A stretch of DNA of 64,000 nucleotides from Mucispirillum schaedleri ASF457 (GTDB lineage: Bacteria > Chrysiogenota > Deferribacteres > Deferribacterales > Mucispirillaceae), in assembly GCF_000487995.2 (NCBI RefSeq), contig NZ_CP097562.1, positions 2,167,001 to 2,231,000 of the forward strand, in the 5' to 3' direction. The translations under genes and the position numbers were made by a program. This document shows positions 61,317 to 64,000 of this stretch, piece by piece; the stretch's first letter is position 1; every line of letters starts with the position of its first letter. The notes beneath the pieces were generated by a model. That model did no database searches. It was given only the letters and a program-made list of their open reading frames with translations, and was not told the origin of the DNA.

Positions 61317-64000
61317 TAAATAGACTCCTTTCTTTTATATTTTTATTTTTATTAGTGTTTGCAGTCAGCAGTTTTGCTCAGGTTACTGTGCCAAACTATG
61401 CGTTTACTGGGCAGGAAATAACTAATTTTAAAGTCCGACCAAGCTATACTGCTATCCAGTTTAATTTTAGTATGCCAAGCCAGATGGATATTTATCTGCA
61501 AAAACGAAAAGAAGAATTATCAAGCGGCGATAAAAGAGATTATATGTCTGATGAGCCGGGCTTTATATATAAAGACCCAAATTCTGCACGGTTTACATCT
61601 TTATTTGTAGGAGCAAAAGCACTTCGTAATAATGTTGTAAAATCTTTTTTAAATAAATCATATATAGATACAGTCAATTCTTATCTTCGCTTTGAAAGCA
61701 AACTGCAAAAAAGTGAATATGCAGTAGAAACAAGATTTTTGTATGGATTAAGCCTTTTTTATACAGGCAGTCAGAAAGAAGCAGTAGATGTGCTTTTAGA
61801 AGTGCTTAAAACGGAAGGTGAATATTCTATACTTGCTCAAGATGCTTTATTTTTAATATCTTCTGAGCTTAAAAGGTATAGTATAATGGAAGAAACTGCA
61901 TCTCTTGTTAATGATTTTACAGAGTATTCTATTTCTAAATGGATAGAGTATCTTTATTCAAAAGACAGGTTTGAAGATATTATTCAGCTGTTAAATAATT
62001 ATCCTGTATTAGAAGCAGATTATCCAGTTTATAAGAATATCCGTATTACATGTTATTACTTTTTAAAACAGTATAAGAATATTGAAAAAATTGCAGATAA
62101 TATTACAGATACTAATATTACACCTATTATTGCAGATAGTTTTATTATGAGCGGTAAAAATAACAAAGCTAAAAATTATATTAAGGAACTGCCGAAAAAT
62201 GATATTTACTATCTGCTGACTGCTAAAATGGATATATCAGATGGCAGGCTTGCAAATGCCAGTGATAAGATTATGAATATTAAAAGTGATAATGAAAAGT
62301 TATCATTACTTTTTTATGCAGTAAGTGATAAGTTTGATAAAGTAACACCTGCATTTTTACAGAGTTTTAAGTTTAAAGACAGGGTTAATAATGACTATGT
62401 ATATTTTTATACAGGTCTTAAATATTTTGAATATAAAGACTATGCAAACTCTATGCTTTTCTTTTCCATGATAGGCTTTAATAAAGAATTGATTAATTCA
62501 TCATACTTTTATCAAGGTATGGCAAGCCTGCAGTTAGATATAAACAGAGCAGAGTATAATTTTAATAAGTTTGTAAATACTGGAAGCGATACTGAAAAAC
62601 TTATGCTTGCAAAATTTATGCTTTCCCAGATTTATTTCTTAAAATCTAAATATGATGAAGCACTTATGCTTGTAGATGACTGCACGGCTCAATACTGCGA
62701 AGTGTTAAAAGGCGATTTATATCTTGCTTTAAATAATGAAGAAAAAGCATTTGAATATGTAAAAAATAAAACTGATGACAGGTCAAGGCTTATTAGAGCT
62801 AATGTTTACTATAATGATAAAAAATATAAAAGTGCTGTTGCAGAACTTGTAAAAATTAAAAAATCAACACCAGATTCTGAATTTTTACTTATGATGAGCC
62901 TTTTTAAAGAAAAACGAGTGCTGGATGCAGAAAAAATTATGAAAAACAATAAAGAGGATATTCGCATATTTTCTAATGGTATTCAGCAGCTTATATTAGC
63001 AGGGGAAGGCAGGAAAGCTCTTGCTTATATGGAAGGTTTAAAAGATTTATCGCCAGAATTTAAGCTTGAAAGAGCAAAACTTTTAGCAGCATATAATAAA
63101 ATAAAAGAAGCAAAAGCAGATTATAACTCACTTATTATATCAGGCAGCTATCTTTATGAATCATTAAATGGACTTTTTGAAATTGCTAAAAATGAGAAAA
63201 AAGGCAAGTCATTTATAGATGAAAAACTGAGCTTTATAGAAAAAAGCAGTGAATTTGAAAATAAAGATATGATTATTTCTAAGTTTGCTGCTTATTCTTT
63301 GGAAGTCAATTCGCCAAACACCGCTATTGGCTATGTAAACTTTTTTATGGATAATTATCCCCAGTCTAAATATTATCCAGATGTTCTTGAAACAAGGGCA
63401 AAACTTTTCCGCTTAACAGGCAGATATGACAACTGTATTGCTGATGCAGATAAAATCATCTCAAAAGGTGGAGATATGGCAGAAGATGCTTTATTTATGA
63501 AAGCAGAGTGCATGGAAAATATTAATAAAAATAAGGCTATGGATATATATAAAGAAGTTGCAAAAACAAGCAAAAGATTTTCAAAGCCAGCTTACAGCAG
63601 AGTGGCAGGGCTTAGTAATAGTGCAGAAGATGTGCTTTGGGCATCAGAAAATTTAAAGCAGGGCTCACCAAATCTCTGGCAGGCAGGGTATTTAAGGTTT
63701 ATAGATTTATCAGATAAAAAAGACTTTGATAAACATGCAGCATATATTGAAGAAATGGCAAAAACATCCACACCAGCAGTCCGCTCTGCATCATTATGGC
63801 GTATTGGAAAAAATCAGTTTGAAAATGGCAAAGTGGAAGATGCGGCAGCTAGTTTTATGAAAGGCTATTATCTTTTTCCTAATGAAAAATATGCTGCGGA
63901 GAACTTAATTGGTGCAAAAGCATCTTATACAAAAAGGAAAATGAAAAAAGAATTAGCAGTTGTAGAAAATATGCTGAAAAATTATAATATAAAAAATGAA
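61310..64000 (+). CDS. Large exported tetratricopeptide-type repeat protein, 3' end outside window
   Basis: The frame is open from the ATG at 61310 (or the adjacent GTG at 61313) to the window edge, 897 codons without a stop. AGGAG at 61301-61305 serves the start, which overlaps the end of surE. A signal peptide is visible (basic start, then a hydrophobic stretch ending SSFA). The rest is a long series of helical pairs typical of TPR solenoids, such as FLYGLSLFYTGSQKEAVDVL, SYFYQGMASLQLDINRAEYN and ALFMKAECMENINKNKAMDI. It is probably a periplasmic or outer-membrane-associated scaffold; the coupling to surE does not itself suggest a function. Confidence 0.85.
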   Translation, partial: MVINRLLSFIFLFLLVFAVSSFAQVTVPNYAFTGQEITNFKVRPSYTAIQFNFSMPSQMDIYLQKRKEELSSGDKRDYMSDEPGFIYKDPNSARFTSLFVGAKALRNNVVKSFLNKSYIDTVNSYLRFESKLQKSEYAVETRFLYGLSLFYTGSQKEAVDVLLEVLKTEGEYSILAQDALFLISSELKRYSIMEETASLVNDFTEYSISKWIEYLYSKDRFEDIIQLLNNYPVLEADYPVYKNIRITCYYFLKQYKNIEKIADNITDTNITPIIADSFIMSGKNNKAKNYIKELPKNDIYYLLTAKMDISDGRLANASDKIMNIKSDNEKLSLLFYAVSDKFDKVTPAFLQSFKFKDRVNNDYVYFYTGLKYFEYKDYANSMLFFSMIGFNKELINSSYFYQGMASLQLDINRAEYNFNKFVNTGSDTEKLMLAKFMLSQIYFLKSKYDEALMLVDDCTAQYCEVLKGDLYLALNNEEKAFEYVKNKTDDRSRLIRANVYYNDKKYKSAVAELVKIKKSTPDSEFLLMMSLFKEKRVLDAEKIMKNNKEDIRIFSNGIQQLILAGEGRKALAYMEGLKDLSPEFKLERAKLLAAYNKIKEAKADYNSLIISGSYLYESLNGLFEIAKNEKKGKSFIDEKLSFIEKSSEFENKDMIISKFAAYSLEVNSPNTAIGYVNFFMDNYPQSKYYPDVLETRAKLFRLTGRYDNCIADADKIISKGGDMAEDALFMKAECMENINKNKAMDIYKEVAKTSKRFSKPAYSRVAGLSNSAEDVLWASENLKQGSPNLWQAGYLRFIDLSDKKDFDKHAAYIEEMAKTSTPAVRSASLWRIGKNQFENGKVEDAAASFMKGYYLFPNEKYAAENLIGAKASYTKRKMKKELAVVENMLKNYNIKNE

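Overview
The window is AT-rich (roughly 30% GC by eye) DNA from a Gram-negative bacterium. It encodes outer-membrane beta-barrels, an RND efflux pump, a periplasmic DegP-type protease with a sigma-E-like regulon, and a MurE with the DNPR motif of meso-diaminopimelate enzymes. The gene content (ankyrin, Sel1 and BspA-like repeat proteins, a SprA-related putative metalloprotease, a compact dcw cluster) would fit a host-associated member of Deferribacterota such as Mucispirillum. That is an inference from memory of the lineage, not a database result.

Layout. 1-4.9 kb: 3' part of an ankyrin protein, a membrane-anchored unknown, two GNAT acetyltransferases and a Sel1-repeat protein. 4.9-8.5 kb: a degenerate M23 peptidase, two small exported unknowns, then a compact phage-type lysis cassette (inner spanin, outer spanin, LydA-like holin, M15 endolysin) with no other phage genes. 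8.6-13.6 kb: a DUF805 protein, a YhdH-type reductase, an exported unknown, a GT39-like membrane protein and a 229-bp tandem array. 13.6-14.5 kb: a SprA-related protein on the minus strand. 15.1-31.2 kb: the complete division/cell-wall (dcw) cluster, mraZ-rsmH-ftsL-ftsI-murE-murF-mraY-murD-ftsW-murG-murC-ddl-ftsQ-ftsA-ftsZ, mostly with overlapping genes; ftsI is split by a one-base frameshift at an A6 run and murB is absent. A glycosyltransferase follows. 32.4-35.0 kb (minus): purF, an outer-membrane protein and an HdeD-family protein.

36.1-39.6 kb is an envelope-stress operon: ECF sigma factor, zinc-finger anti-sigma factor, RseB-like regulator and DegP/HtrA protease. The rseB-like gene carries a G9 tract, and the LTA-synthase-like sulfatase gene just downstream (minus strand) carries two more. 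In this AT-rich background, three exact nine-G runs inside reading frames within 3.4 kb look like phase-variation (contingency) tracts. At each, a gain or loss of one G leads to an early stop. This is the strongest candidate for an undescribed system here: a phase-variable envelope-stress sensor beside a phase-variable envelope-modifying enzyme.

42-64 kb: RND adaptor and pump, nitroreductase, glutamate dehydrogenase, CNNM/CBS/CorC membrane protein, two paralogous outer-membrane proteins, an unknown exported protein, a large acidic protein with an internal domain duplication, a BspA-like (DUF285) repeat protein without a signal peptide, MazG, an NFACT/RqcH-family protein, SurE and a TPR protein that runs off the window.

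The larger intergenic spaces are filled by repeats. Family A is a structured element with two states, with and without an internal hairpin module, and that hairpin shows compensatory sequence change between copies. Family B elements have inverted ends around GAGC...GCGAAG...ATCT. Units of 229 bp and 146 bp are arranged in tandem. No tRNA, rRNA, CRISPR array or insertion sequence was found.
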